A DNA stretch of 64,000 nt. Origin: G965222505 sp965222505. GTDB taxonomy: Bacteria; Bacteroidota; Rhodothermia; Rhodothermales; DATKEJ01. The notes under the pieces are model-generated. The model worked only from the letters and a program-made list of their open reading frames with translations. It did no database searches and was not told where the DNA came from. The stretch is taken from positions 4,836,001 through 4,900,000 of the forward strand of contig OZ244956.1 of assembly GCA_965222505.1 (NCBI GenBank). Direction: 5' to 3'. Position numbers and translations under genes: made by a program. This document shows positions 1 through 8,924 of the stretch, piece after piece. Numbering within the stretch: position 1 is the stretch's first letter; every line of letters starts with the position of its first letter.

Positions 1-335
1 TGCTCAACTTTGACTTCTTTTTTGTACGCAAGGTGATGTTTGTCAAATACGCCCAGGGCTTTATTGTTTTACCCGGGGGCATGGGGACCCTCGACGAGTT
101 GTTCGAGGCCATCACCTTGATCCAGACGCAGAAAATCCTGCCGTTTCCGATTGTATTGATGGGAAAAGACTATTGGTCCGGCCTCATTGACTGGTTGCGG
201 GATACCATGCTGGAAGCAGGCAAGATATCGGCAGGGGATCTGGAGTTGTTCCAAATAACCGACGATCCTGTCCATGCGGTTGATCATATTGAGCAGCATC
301 ACCGGATGTACCCCAACTTGTTGCCAAATTTTTAA
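1..335 (+). CDS. LOG family protein, 5' end outside the window
   Basis: The reading frame is open from base 3, so the gene starts upstream of the window and only the C-terminal ~110 residues are seen. The fragment contains the family signature PGGMGTLDE just after a hydrophobic strand, and the preceding FFVRKVMF segment carries the conserved Arg/Lys of the family. LOG proteins are Rossmann-like phosphoribohydrolases that release a base from nucleoside 5'-monophosphates. In bacteria this is usually nucleotide salvage; old 'lysine decarboxylase' labels are wrong. The C-terminal part (IVLMGKDYWSGL onward) also fits. The exact substrate cannot be inferred. The next gene is on the same strand after ~255 bases, so it is probably a separate unit. 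Confidence 0.88.
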   Translation, partial: LNFDFFFVRKVMFVKYAQGFIVLPGGMGTLDELFEAITLIQTQKILPFPIVLMGKDYWSGLIDWLRDTMLEAGKISAGDLELFQITDDPVHAVDHIEQHHRMYPNLLPNF

Positions 336-367
336 TGTCAATCGGGGAGGCCCTTACATTTTTACCC

Positions 368-375
368 TATTTTTG
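368..375 (+). promoter_or_regulatory. candidate -7 promoter box TATTTTTG
   Basis: The octamer matches the Bacteroidota -7 consensus TAnnTTTG. It lies about 215 bases before the preferred start of the TPR gene, which would give a long leader. No convincing -33 TTG at the right distance was seen, so this is weak. Confidence 0.25.
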
Positions 376-590
376 CCTTATTTTAAAAGAACGTGTGAAA
401 CTCAATGCATCTCAAACCCTTTACTAGAAACAATGCGTTGATTGCGTGTTCTATTAACCAGAGCCGCACATCCACTATCCACTGCCTTTGGCATGATATT
501 GGCTCAATGAGCCGTTGTAGGAACGACACTCGGTTGTTTCACGCCCTCTTAGTAGACATTGCGTACTCCATAAACCAACCCCTTGACATC

Positions 591-1430
591 ATGATGAAGC
601 ACACGAATGCAGCCAAGAAACTGCAGCGACTGTTCCACCTCGCTGTTGTAGCGTTGCTCGTTGGCCTGGTTGCTCCTGTTCAGGCGCAGGACAAGGCAGC
701 TGTTGAAGCCTACAATGCCGGTGTAGCCGCTTATAAAGCCAAAGACTTTGCCGGCGCCCTTACCAACTTCTCGAAAGCAGCCAGCCTGGGTAATACGGCC
801 GGCGATACGAAAACGGCCCGTAGCGCTGCCAAAAACGGCTCGAAAGCCGCGTACAAAGTTGGTACATCCCAGATCAAGAAAGATCAGTTTTCGGAAGCCC
901 TGGCCAGTTTCAGTAAAGGCATTGAACTCGACAGCGAATTCTACGCCAACTACGTTGGGCGTGCCATGGCCCTGAAAAAGTCGGGGAGTGTGGCTGATGC
1001 CATGAAAGCCTACCTCGATGCGGCTGATGCCTCCTCGAAAGCCGGCAAGTTGGACAAGCGTAAGGACATGTACGAGCAGGCAGAAGGCTTTTCGGCCAAA
1101 GCGATTGCCCAGAAAGACTATGACAAAGCGCTGGAATACGGCCAAATGCACCTGGACCTGCGCGAAAGCGCCGAAGTGCATTTCCATATGGCCTATGCCT
1201 ACAGCGAAACAGGCAACTCCGCCAAGGCCCTGGAACATGCCGATAAAGGCATCGAACTCTCCAAAGGCTCCCGTGCGGCCAAAGCCAAGCTCTACATTAT
1301 CAAAGCGGAAAGCCACGAAAACCTGCAACAGTTTGAACAAGCCCTGGCTGCTTACAAACAAGCCAACGTAGGGGAATACGCTGCCCGTGCAAAGTACAAA
1401 ATTGAAACCCTCGGCGGCGGTTCCAACTAA
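591..1430 (+). CDS. secreted TPR-repeat protein
   Basis: A protein of about 279 residues. An in-frame start exists at 405, but the ATG-ATG at 591/594 is followed directly by a Lys-containing n-region, a hydrophobic core and an AQA-type cleavage site (VQAQ-D), so this start is preferred. The mature part is helical and repetitive, with Ala/Gly/Tyr spacing typical of tetratricopeptide repeats (for example YNAGVAAYKAKDFAGALTNF and ALASFSKGIELDSEFYANYV). It is probably a periplasmic or outer-membrane-associated scaffold; no catalytic motif is visible. A clear intrinsic terminator follows 20 bases after the stop, so it is the end of its transcript. The binding partner is unknown. Confidence 0.8.
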   Translation: MMKHTNAAKKLQRLFHLAVVALLVGLVAPVQAQDKAAVEAYNAGVAAYKAKDFAGALTNFSKAASLGNTAGDTKTARSAAKNGSKAAYKVGTSQIKKDQFSEALASFSKGIELDSEFYANYVGRAMALKKSGSVADAMKAYLDAADASSKAGKLDKRKDMYEQAEGFSAKAIAQKDYDKALEYGQMHLDLRESAEVHFHMAYAYSETGNSAKALEHADKGIELSKGSRAAKAKLYIIKAESHENLQQFEQALAAYKQANVGEYAARAKYKIETLGGGSN

Positions 1431-1450
1431 CCGACCCCAGGAAAGACGTT

Positions 1451-1482
1451 AAGCCCGTAGCCCATAGCTGCGGGCTTTTTTA
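1451..1482 (+). terminator. intrinsic terminator after the TPR gene
   Basis: Stem AAGCCCGTAG / CTGCGGGCTT (10 bp with one G-T pair), a 7-base loop, then a run of T. It lies 20 bases after the TPR stop codon. Confidence 0.85.
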
Positions 1483-1544
1483 TTTGTAATTGGTGATAGG
1501 TAAGTAAGTGGACAGCATTACCTTTAACTACCTTGTCCTTGCGA

Positions 1545-1640
1545 AAACACGGAGTGCTTGTGGCAATCCCATTCCAAGCACCTGCGTTCGAAATGGGATT
1601 GCCACGTCGCCTTCGGCTCCTCGCAATGACCGTTAAATAC
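1545..1640. repeat. GTGGCAATCCCATT-type intergenic inverted repeat
   Basis: GTGGCAATCCCATT at 1560-1573 is perfectly complementary to AATGGGATTGCCAC at 1592-1605. The right arm is followed by a GTCGCCTTCGGCTCCTCGCA tail. A related pair of arms occurs at 7663-7778. No coding frame explains it. Confidence 0.7.
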
Positions 1641-1659
1641 GTCCAGGTATTTAGCTAGA

Positions 1660-1688
1660 TTAGCACCCAATCACCAATCATCAACCCC
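1660..1688. repeat. AATCACC-box repeat directly before a start codon
   Basis: The words CCAATCACCAATCATCAACC end one base before the ATG of the HAD gene. Related words sit before several other genes at about 2.5, 24.9 and 34.1 kb, and in other gaps at 15.4 and 20.2 kb. Confidence 0.55.
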
Positions 1689-2417
1689 ATGCCCCTCCAG
1701 GCACTGACCATCGACTTCTGGAACACCATTGTTGTGGCGCAGGCCAATGGCAAGGCCCGGCAGGCCCAACGGGCAGCCTTTGTGCAGCACGCGGTAAAAC
1801 CCCTCCGGCCTAGCCTTACGGATGCCGAGTTGCACGATGCATTCAAGCAAGCCTTCCAATCCTTCGATCACCAATGGCGCACCGTGTGCCGTACCATGGG
1901 GGCCGCCGATCTCTTGCGGTACATCTGGGAAGCCCTGAACGTTGCCGTGGCGGATGAGGTTCATGAAGCCGGTATCCGCGTGTTTGAAGATGGAATTCTC
2001 TATGACCGGCCCGCACTTGCCCAGGGGGTGCAGGATGCGCTTGCCTGGGCGGCGGACCGGTTCCGGCTGGGCATTATTTCAGACACCATGTTTTCCCCTG
2101 GGCGCGTTATTCGTACGTGGCTGGCCCAAGAAGGCCTCGCCGACTATTTCGATACGATGGTTTTCTCCGATGAAGTGGGGTGTTCCAAACCGGACCCGCG
2201 TATGTTTGAAGTGGCACTGACTGACTTGCAGGCAGCACCCGAACATACGGCCCACATCGGCGACCTGCGCCATACCGATGTGGCCGGGGCACTTCACATG
2301 GGGCTCAGGGCCATCCAATACACCGGGGTGCAGGAGGATGAGACCCCGGAACCCGTTCCACACCTGGTGCTGACCCGTTGGATGGATTTGCCCACACTTT
2401 TGGACAAAGGGGCGTGA
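1689..2417 (+). CDS. HAD-superfamily hydrolase
   Basis: A 242-residue protein with all four HAD motifs. Motif I is DFWNT (nucleophile D9; the usual second Asp is Trp, as in several phosphatase/dehalogenase-like branches). Motif II is the Ser in GIISDT (S131). Motif III is the Lys in CSKPDP (K167). Motif IV is GDLRHTD (D192 and D197). A helical cap lies between motifs I and II (about residues 20-110), typical of the C1-cap group. It should be a cytosolic phosphohydrolase; the substrate is not predictable. The start at 1689 is set by a strong motif I only eight residues in. It lies between intergenic repeats and appears monocistronic. Confidence 0.85.
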   Translation: MPLQALTIDFWNTIVVAQANGKARQAQRAAFVQHAVKPLRPSLTDAELHDAFKQAFQSFDHQWRTVCRTMGAADLLRYIWEALNVAVADEVHEAGIRVFEDGILYDRPALAQGVQDALAWAADRFRLGIISDTMFSPGRVIRTWLAQEGLADYFDTMVFSDEVGCSKPDPRMFEVALTDLQAAPEHTAHIGDLRHTDVAGALHMGLRAIQYTGVQEDETPEPVPHLVLTRWMDLPTLLDKGA

Positions 2418-2489
2418 AAAATACCCGCCTTTTTGGAGTTTTTCGATTGCGCACCTTGTATCTTTTCCCTATCGTTACGCCCCTTGAAT

Positions 2490-2575
2490 AGTGATGATTG
2501 GTGGTTTGTAATTGGTGATTTATAATCGACAGAAATCATCAATCACCAATGCCCAATCACCAATGCCCGATCTGC
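2490..2575. repeat. AATCACC-family large inverted repeat
   Basis: GTGATGATTGGTGG...TTGGTGATTT is largely complementary to AAATCATCAATCACCAAT and a further CCAATCACCAAT word. A transcript would fold into a long imperfect hairpin just before the Wzi-like gene. The repeat itself supplies an ATG at 2549. Confidence 0.65.
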
Positions 2576-2578
2576 TGC

Positions 2579-4294
2579 ATGACTTTCCGTACCGGATTCG
2601 TGTTCACCCTATGGGTCTTGCTCGGCCTCAGTGGATTCGTGCGTCCGGCCGAGGCGCAGACCGACGGGTTGTTGCAGGTCCATGATCCCGTACACCGTTT
2701 TCTGCTCTGGCAGCACTCGGCCGGGCGTTTGCCGAATGCCTTCCTGAGTCATCAACCTTTATCGGTGTATGAGGCGCAGCGGTACCTCGATACCCTCGCG
2801 ACCCAGATTGACGATCTGAATTTGGTTGAGCGGGATCTGCTGCACCGGTACCGACGGACGAAGGACTCCACCTATGTGTATTCCTATCCGCGCATGGTCG
2901 GTATTTTTGCGAGGACGTACCGTAACGGGCAAGACTTTATTTCCACAGACCAAGAGGATTACAGCGTACAGGTCAATCCGTTGTTGTATTTCGGGATGGG
3001 GTATGCGGGCAGACGCATCTATGGAGGCCAGGAGGATAACCTCTTCATGTGGCAAAACACGCGGGGGCTCAGGCTTTCGGGGAAGGTTGGGCAGTATATC
3101 TTTTTTGAGTCGCGGCTGGAAGAAAACCAACGCGTTCCGGTCTTGCCTGCGGTTGCCAAACGCACGGCCCCCCGGCTGGGAATTGTCAAGTACGAGGTAG
3201 ATGAGGGAGCGATTGGGACCAGCACCCCTTACGATTATTCCATTGCCACCGGCATACTGGGGTTTCGGAATAAAACCTTTGAGGTCCGGTTTGGGCGTGA
3301 CCGGAATCATTGGGGCATGGGCCGGTCCAGCGTACAACTGTCCAATTTTGCCCCGGCCTACGATCAATTACAGATCCGGACGACCGTCGGACGTTTTCAA
3401 TACACCAACCTGTTCTCGGCATTTAATGACTTGAGCGAGTTGGAGGACGACTTTTCACTCAATCAGACCATTCCCCGGAAATACGGGGCCTTCCATCGGT
3501 TGTCGGTCAACATCTCCGCATCGGTCCAGTTGGGGGTTTTTGAGAGTATCGTCATTGCACCGGAGAACGGGTTGGATGTAAGTTACCTCAACCCCATCAT
3601 TTTCTACCGGTCCCTAGAAACTGAGCAGGGGAGTCCGGGCAATGCGGTGATCGGTGGCGACTTCTCCTGGGTCGTGCGCAGGGGGATGCAGCTCTACGCC
3701 CAACTCATCCTGGATGAATTCAAAATCGCTGAACTCAAGCGGCCCGGTCGGGGATGGTTCGGCAACAAATGGAGTACGCTGGTCGGGTTCCACTTCATCG
3801 AACCCATTTCGGCCTTGCCCAATACCACGTTACGGGTAGAGTATACCCGCACCCGGCCATTCACATACAGCCACTTCATCCCAAACCAGGGGTATGTCCA
3901 TCACAACGACTTCCTGGCCCATCCGTCCGGACCCAATTCGGAAGACCTCGGGGTGTTTATGACGTACCAGCCCACCCCGCGTATTCAGGCGGCCTTGAAT
4001 GTTGCCATGACGGTGCGTGGCCGGAATCCGGATAATGAAAACGTCGGGGCCGATCCCAACGTGTCTTACCTGACCCAAACGCGGGGTGATTTCGGGCACA
4101 AAATCCTCCAGGGTGTTCCTGAAAACCATGTGATTATTGAACTCCACGGCGGGTATGAACTCTTGCCCAACCTGAATGCCTCATTGGCCCTGCAAATCGA
4201 GCGGTTTTCTGATGGCGAACTGGGCACGCAATCCTACTTCTTTCCCTTTGCCATGCTGCGTTGGGGCTTGCCATTCCAAAGCGTAAGGTATTGA
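2579..4294 (+). CDS. Wzi-like outer-membrane beta-barrel (capsule-assembly type)
   Basis: A protein of about 571 residues from the preferred ATG at 2579. An upstream in-frame ATG at 2549 lies inside the intergenic repeat and would add an unlikely Cys-rich leader. From 2579 there is a signal peptide (hydrophobic core, AEAQ cleavage). The rest is a run of alternating amphipathic strands ending in an aromatic-rich C-terminus, as expected for a barrel. The segment FGRDRNHWGMGRSSVQLSN (about residues 240-258) matches the R-N-x-W-G-x-G...LSN signature of Wzi/capsule-assembly barrels, as does LNPIIFYRS later. Wzi anchors capsular polysaccharide at the surface. No capsule genes lie nearby, so the ligand is open. 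Confidence 0.65.
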   Translation: MTFRTGFVFTLWVLLGLSGFVRPAEAQTDGLLQVHDPVHRFLLWQHSAGRLPNAFLSHQPLSVYEAQRYLDTLATQIDDLNLVERDLLHRYRRTKDSTYVYSYPRMVGIFARTYRNGQDFISTDQEDYSVQVNPLLYFGMGYAGRRIYGGQEDNLFMWQNTRGLRLSGKVGQYIFFESRLEENQRVPVLPAVAKRTAPRLGIVKYEVDEGAIGTSTPYDYSIATGILGFRNKTFEVRFGRDRNHWGMGRSSVQLSNFAPAYDQLQIRTTVGRFQYTNLFSAFNDLSELEDDFSLNQTIPRKYGAFHRLSVNISASVQLGVFESIVIAPENGLDVSYLNPIIFYRSLETEQGSPGNAVIGGDFSWVVRRGMQLYAQLILDEFKIAELKRPGRGWFGNKWSTLVGFHFIEPISALPNTTLRVEYTRTRPFTYSHFIPNQGYVHHNDFLAHPSGPNSEDLGVFMTYQPTPRIQAALNVAMTVRGRNPDNENVGADPNVSYLTQTRGDFGHKILQGVPENHVIIELHGGYELLPNLNASLALQIERFSDGELGTQSYFFPFAMLRWGLPFQSVRY

Positions 4295-4381
4295 GTACGG
4301 GTAAATAATTGGAGATGATGGGACAAAGGTGTAGATTGCGATGAGTACCGTTACTATTTCGTGCTTTATTACCTTTATCTC

Positions 4382-4654
4382 ATGTCCAAGAGAATTTACG
4401 TTGGCAACCTGCCATTTAGTGCTTCTGACGACGAGGTGCGCGATTTGTTTGCGCAGTATGGAACCGTTGATACGGTTAACCTGATTACGGATCGTGATAC
4501 CGGACGTCCTCGGGGCTTCGGTTTTGTCGAAATGTCAGATGGCGCTGATGAGGCCATCAAAGCCCTGAACCAATTCGAAATGAATGGCCGTGCCCTCAAT
4601 GTAAATGAGGCGCGCCCCCGTCAGGAAAGAGGCGGCGGCGGACGGCGCTGGTAG
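4382..4654 (+). CDS. small RNA-binding protein with one RRM domain
   Basis: A 90-residue protein. RNP2 is IYVGNL (residues 5-10) and RNP1 is RGFGFVEM (residues 44-51), including the aromatic residues that stack on RNA. The tail is short and Gly/Arg-rich (RQERGGGGRRW). This is the usual layout of bacterial glycine-rich RRM proteins, often cold- or stress-induced. The ATG at 4382 is preferred to an in-frame start at 4361 because it puts MSKRIYVGNL at the N-terminus as in homologues. It appears monocistronic. Confidence 0.93.
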   Translation: MSKRIYVGNLPFSASDDEVRDLFAQYGTVDTVNLITDRDTGRPRGFGFVEMSDGADEAIKALNQFEMNGRALNVNEARPRQERGGGGRRW

Positions 4655-4975
4655 CTACCCTCCATCCGGATACCTAATCCGCCACAACCTGCTGTTACGT
4701 TAGATCACATCCTGCAACAGTAGGTGCATCGGCAAGCGCTACCGAATAGGATTCTCGCTTGTAAGGGGTACGTACGTCCGGAATACACGCATTGTAAGGA
4801 GATGTATGTGCGCCAGATATACATCATGACGCAGCACACAACATCCAACCCGTCATACACATCACGAATCGCATCCTCCTTTCCCCTTTTTCCTATACTC
4901 TCGCATCCAGGCTTCGCTGTCCGGAGTAAATCCACCTGCTTTCACCGGGGCGCCACACAACCATGCAAGGGATAG
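4655..4975. other. non-coding gap with one imperfect hairpin
   Basis: I see no gene. ACCTGCTGTT (4687-4696) pairs with AACAGTAGGT (4716-4725) with one mismatch, 32 bases after the RRM stop and with no T-run. A second short inverted repeat, ATGTAT...ATACAT, lies near 4802-4826. Confidence 0.4.
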
Positions 4976-5349
4976 ATGTATTGTAGCAAAATCGGGATAC
5001 TGTCTGTATTGCTGTTGGGGCTGATGGCCCCTGTATATGCCCAACAATGGTCCTGGCCTGAAAAGCCGGAGAACCTGCAAGTGTTACCCAAAGACTGGCC
5101 CGGCCAACGGTTGGCTCCCGTGATGCGCGGGTTTAGCCGAACCCTGGGGGTTCGGTGCAGCTATTGCCACGTTGGGGAAGAAGGGCGCAGTTTCCCAAAT
5201 CGGCCAATGTGTGGGACAGCCTCGCCGAAGGCTACATGTTAAAGGGGGACATGAAACTGGCAGAGACCTATTATAATAAATCCCTTGAACTCAACCCGAA
5301 CAACCAGAACGCAAAGGCCATGCTGGATCAAATCAAAGCTGGCCAGTAA
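4976..5349 (+). pseudogene. c-type cytochrome with large internal deletion and frame change
   Basis: The first part (4976 to about 5195) encodes a signal peptide (LMAPVYAQ) and a haem-binding start, MRGFSRTLGVRCSYCHVGEE, with the CxxCH motif. From about 5195 that frame turns to nonsense and stops at 5242. The +2 frame then encodes NVWDSLAEGYMLKGDMKLAE and a TPR tail ending at 5349. In this cytochrome family (the photosynthetic-reaction-centre-cytochrome-like type) a C-terminal TPR often follows the haem region after a long middle. The two halves therefore look like the ends of one gene joined by an out-of-frame deletion. The short upstream part could still be translated as an 88-residue product, but a functional full protein is unlikely. 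Confidence 0.65.
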
Positions 5350-5356
5350 CTGCGTG

Positions 5357-7576
5357 ATGCCCATGCGTATGAAATGCTTCCTAGTTGTTATGGCCGGTCT
5401 GTTGCCCACCTTTGTCTGGGCGCAAGCCCCGGAGGCACCTCCGGTCAATCCGTATGAAGTAACGGCCATCTTCGTTGATGAGGCCCCCCGTGTAGACGGA
5501 CACCTGGACGATGCCGTCTGGCAAGACATCCCGCCGATCACGGATTTTATTCAGGTCTGGCCGGAAGATGGTTCCACGGCTACCGAACCCTCCGAGGTTC
5601 GCATTGCCTACGACCGGGACTACCTCTATTTCGCCTTCCGGTTTTACGATGCCAACCCCGAACTCATCCGGGCCAAAAACCTGGAGCGCGGGGGGCGCAA
5701 TGACCGGGATGACCATGCCTACATTGGCTTGGATACGTTTGGAGACAAACGGAATGCCTACCTGTTTGAAATGAATGCCTTGGGCACACAGGACGATGCC
5801 ACCATCACCGATGAAGGGCTCACCCTCGACAGCTTCTCCTGGGATGCCGTCTTCCGCAGCGAAACCGTCATCGATGATGAAGGCTGGACGATGGAGGTCT
5901 CTATTCCCTTCCGGCAACTGCGCTTTCCGAAAGGAGACGATCTTTCGTTCGGCCTGATGCTCTCAAGGATGATCAACCGTAAAAACGAGCGTGTGATGTG
6001 GCCGCGCATCGGGCTGGAATACGGTGGAAGCTTCGGGGTGCTTTCGGCGGTTTCGCAATACGGTACGCTCAAGGGCCTCAAAAACATTCGCCGGGGCAAG
6101 AACATCGAGATCAAACCCTATATCATCTCCGGTGTTCAGGAAATCCGCCCGGACCTCCAAACAGAAGCCACCGACGTCGATTTTACCCGCGATCTGGGAG
6201 TCGATGTCAAATACGGCATCACGAGTAACCTCACCCTGGACCTCACCCTGAATACGGATTTCGCGCAGGTTGAGGCCGATAACGTGCAGCTTAACCTGAG
6301 CCGGTTTAGCCTGTTTTTTCCGGAGAAACGGGAGTTTTTTCTGGAACGCTCCGGCCTGTTCGAACACGGCAATCCCCGATCTACGCAGACCTTTTTCTCC
6401 CGGCGTATCGGGTTGAGAGAACAAATTCTGGCCGGGGCTCGGATGACCGGGCAGATCGGGCGGTTCTCCGTGGGCTTGCTGAACATTGAGACGGGAGAGA
6501 AGATGGGGGATTTGCTCGGCTCCCGTTCGGCCAACAATACGGTAGCCCGGCTCCGGACGAACCTCTTTCCCCGTGCCACAGGCGGGGTGATCTTGACCAA
6601 CCTGGAACGGGGAGGAGCCTACAACCGGACCCTCGGGTTTGACACCCAGTACCGGTTCTTCAGCGCCAGCCGGTTTAATGCATGGTTCTCCAAAGTATGG
6701 GATACAGACGATGCCCTGAACGATGCAGCCGGGCATGCCGATTTGCGGTTGGAAAACGATCTGTATTCGGCCCGTGCCTCCTTTACAAGCGTCGGCGAAA
6801 ACTATCGTCCGGCCCTTGGGTTTGTGCGCCGCCGGGATATACGGCAGTACTTCGGATTGGCACGCTATACGCCGGTTGTAGAAATCCCAGCCTTGCCTTT
6901 CATCCGACGGTTCACCTTCCAGGGGGATTATACCTACATCGAAGGACAAGAGGGTGAAAAACAATCGACCGAACTGGGTTTTGGCGGCGTGATCGATTTC
7001 AACCGCCGGGACCGAATCAGGGTGGAATATGAACGTCAATTTGAACGGCTGGAAGTGCCCTTCTTTATCCGTCCCAATGCGGAAATCCCGGCTGGAGACT
7101 ATACCTTTGGGATCTTCGAGCTGGATGGTCAGACGGATTCCAGCCGCCGGACCTTTGCCTCCGCCGAATTCGCCACCGGTGATTTCTTCCACGGCACCCG
7201 CACGGACCTGGGGGGAAGCATCGGGTTCCGGCAATCGCGGCACTTGGAACTTACTGGTGGCCTGAGCCACTCCATCATCGACTTGCCCATTGACAACGGC
7301 CAGTTCGATGCCACGACCCTTTCACTGTCTGTCCTCGGGGCTGTAAGCCGGAAGCTATTCGCTAAAGCACTTATCCAGTACGACAACTTCACACGGGACG
7401 TCCAGGCCAACATCCGTGTGGACTGGATTCACACCCCCGGCAGCGACCTCTTCTTTGTCTTCAACACCTCCTACCACCTCGCCGGAGACAACGACGACCT
7501 CTTCGATCCCCGCCGGGATCTGATCCTCAACAACCAAGTGGGCGTGGTGAAACTGACGTATCTGGTGTTGTTATAA
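5357..7576 (+). CDS. DUF5916 outer-membrane protein with N-terminal CBM9-like domain
   Basis: About 739 residues from ATG 5357; an in-frame start at 5285 overlaps the pseudogene and precedes the signal peptide. After the signal peptide (PTFVWAQ) comes a carbohydrate-binding-family-9-like sandwich of ~200 residues (PRVDGHLDDAVWQ, RIAYDRDYLYFAFRFYD, FEMNALG). It is followed by a long beta-rich domain whose ELNPFEV-like start (LNLSRFSLFFPEKREFFLE) is the hallmark of DUF5916. The C-terminal half alternates as in an outer-membrane barrel. The molecular role is unknown; such proteins are common in Bacteroidota and are thought to be surface-associated. It starts only 7 bases after the decayed cytochrome gene, so it may be read from that promoter. 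Confidence 0.85.
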   Translation: MPMRMKCFLVVMAGLLPTFVWAQAPEAPPVNPYEVTAIFVDEAPRVDGHLDDAVWQDIPPITDFIQVWPEDGSTATEPSEVRIAYDRDYLYFAFRFYDANPELIRAKNLERGGRNDRDDHAYIGLDTFGDKRNAYLFEMNALGTQDDATITDEGLTLDSFSWDAVFRSETVIDDEGWTMEVSIPFRQLRFPKGDDLSFGLMLSRMINRKNERVMWPRIGLEYGGSFGVLSAVSQYGTLKGLKNIRRGKNIEIKPYIISGVQEIRPDLQTEATDVDFTRDLGVDVKYGITSNLTLDLTLNTDFAQVEADNVQLNLSRFSLFFPEKREFFLERSGLFEHGNPRSTQTFFSRRIGLREQILAGARMTGQIGRFSVGLLNIETGEKMGDLLGSRSANNTVARLRTNLFPRATGGVILTNLERGGAYNRTLGFDTQYRFFSASRFNAWFSKVWDTDDALNDAAGHADLRLENDLYSARASFTSVGENYRPALGFVRRRDIRQYFGLARYTPVVEIPALPFIRRFTFQGDYTYIEGQEGEKQSTELGFGGVIDFNRRDRIRVEYERQFERLEVPFFIRPNAEIPAGDYTFGIFELDGQTDSSRRTFASAEFATGDFFHGTRTDLGGSIGFRQSRHLELTGGLSHSIIDLPIDNGQFDATTLSLSVLGAVSRKLFAKALIQYDNFTRDVQANIRVDWIHTPGSDLFFVFNTSYHLAGDNDDLFDPRRDLILNNQVGVVKLTYLVLL

Positions 7577-7911
7577 GGATGTACGCTTGCGGTCTGCGGT
7601 GTACGGGCCACATGGCGGATAGAATCTTCCAAGGGGCCACGGATCTCGTCCACCTGTGCCTTCAATGGGATCGCCACACCCTCGCTACGCTTGGGTTCGC
7701 GATGACCCATTGAGATGGTTGAGAACCCTAACCACACGTCATGGCGAGGAGTCGTACCGGCGACGTGGCCATCCCATTCCGAGCAGAGGGATAGGGCAGA
7801 AACTCGCCCTTCGGCACAACTGGGCCATTCAACCCTCACAGGATTATACTCCAGGAGTACCCCCGCACTTTGCACCCCGCACTCCGCACTCTCCCCAATC
7901 CCTTCAAGTCA
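7577..7911. repeat. repeat-filled gap: GTGGCAATCCC family and GCACCCCGCACTCC family
   Basis: AATGGGATCGCCAC (7663-7676) and GTGGCCATCCCATT (7765-7778) are inverted, one mismatch apart, and flanked by CGCGATGACC- and GTCATGGCGAGGAG-type words related to the repeat at 1545-1640. The end of the gap (about 7867-7911) is a GCACCCCGCACTCCGCACTC block followed by TCCCCAATCCCTTCA. The same words recur at 9207-9246. No credible gene lies here. Confidence 0.65.
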
Positions 7912-8534
7912 GGGCCTATCTCACACACCCCGAAACAACGCATTGCCCGCGTTGTCAACGAGTTGATGGATGACCCCAAGGGGCAAAAGTTTGTGGCCGA
8001 TTGGGCTGACCTGGTGAACCGCGTTTGGAACATCTCGACCGGCGACCTGGACCGGATTGATGCACGCTGTGCCCTGGCACCGCCGGCACCTTTACCCTCA
8101 CGCTCTATCCGCGTTTCACGCACCCTTTCCTGAAAACCCTTAAAGGTCCAGAAGTCTTGCTCAGGATGGTGGGGCGGTTCTCGGAGGCGGCCCTTGCCTA
8201 TGAACTGGATGTGATGGAAGATACCTGGACGCACCCGGGCCTGAACAACGTCTTCAATTTCTATTCGGAGTTGGAGGAAGTCGAAGAACCCGGTGTGTTG
8301 ATGCGCGTGGGATTGGGGAAAACGTACTTCGACAATTCCATTGGTTTGGCTCTCTACCACAGGGATGCAGATACCTTCGACCGGTTCAGGCGGCTCTACA
8401 ATCTGGGCCGGAATCCGAGTCCCAAAAAGAAACGCATGGTGGCCGGTCCGTTTTCCACCACCCGGTCGTATATCGCCGAAAATGGCCGTCCCCGACTGCC
8501 CATGGGCTGGATGCGGCTCCACCTGGAGAAATAG
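7912..8534 (+). pseudogene. Csm5-like type III CRISPR RAMP gene, 5'-truncated and frameshifted
   Basis: Two adjacent frames carry one protein. The first runs to about 8080 (PKQRIARVVNELMDDPKGQK ... DLDRIDARCALAP). The second opens at 8061 and continues AGTFTLTLYPRFTHPFLKTL, LLRMVGRFSEAALAYELDVM, RVGLGKTYFDNSIGLALYH, and ends FSTTRSYIAENGRPRLPMGW then MRLHLEK. The ending P/F-x-T-R-x...PLGW-x-RL is the classic C-terminus of Csm5-type RAMP proteins, and the G-x-G-x...IGLAL helix before it also fits. A frame slip lies at about 8065-8080. The N-terminal half of a ~380-residue Csm5 is missing, replaced by an intergenic repeat block. Csm5 normally sits in the type III-A interference complex; this copy cannot make it. 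Cas1 and Cas2 fragments lie 0.7-1.6 kb downstream. RAMP assignment is firmer than the exact subunit. Confidence 0.6.
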
Positions 8535-8549
8535 AATAGAAGACCCGGA

Positions 8550-8924
8550 TCAGCTTTTGGCGCGGTAACGTACGCCTTGAAGTCCTTCAAAGTCCTTATC
8601 CTGGGTCCAGACAATAGCATCAGCTTGGCGTGCTGTGGCCAGAATAATGCTATCGGCCATGGGGAGTTTAAGTGTTGCGCTGATGCGTGCAGCATTGAGT
8701 GAAAGGGTAGGGTCCAGATCAATCGTTGTACCCTGGCGCATATGGGCAACGGCAATCAGGGCTTCGGTTTCCCCACGATGGCGCAGCACATGTTTGAAGA
8801 CTTCATACAGGATAATGGTGGGTACAACGAGGGTTTCCAGGGCTTCGATGGCGGGGGCAAAAAAATCAGCATTGGGGCCATCGGAATAGTATTCAAGCCA
8901 GCCGGAGGAATCGACGACGTTCAT
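8550..8924 (-). CDS. vapC: PIN-domain toxin (VapC-like)
   Basis: A 124-residue PIN-domain RNase. The acidic metal-binding residues are visible: D5 in VDSSGW, the Glu in LYEVFK, the Asp in MADSII and the Asp of TQDKDF. It overlaps the upstream antitoxin gene by four bases (ATGA), the usual coupling of toxin-antitoxin pairs. VapC toxins cleave defined tRNA or rRNA sites. It sits intact between decayed cas fragments, so it is either a newcomer or the part of the locus kept by addiction. Confidence 0.9.
   Translation of the reverse strand: MNVVDSSGWLEYYSDGPNADFFAPAIEALETLVVPTIILYEVFKHVLRHRGETEALIAVAHMRQGTTIDLDPTLSLNAARISATLKLPMADSIILATARQADAIVWTQDKDFEGLQGVRYRAKS

Noticed and set aside
549..1361. 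270-codon minus-strand frame over the TPR gene
   Set aside because: The plus-strand signal peptide, TPR pattern and terminator explain this DNA; the antisense product has no features.
5963..7270. Long minus-strand open frame (435 codons) across the DUF5916 gene
   Set aside because: It is antisense to a well-supported gene, has no recognisable domain, and is a by-product of GC-rich codon usage.
7836..8522. 228-codon minus-strand frame over the Csm5-like remnant
   Set aside because: The plus strand carries recognisable RAMP motifs in two frames; the minus frame has none.
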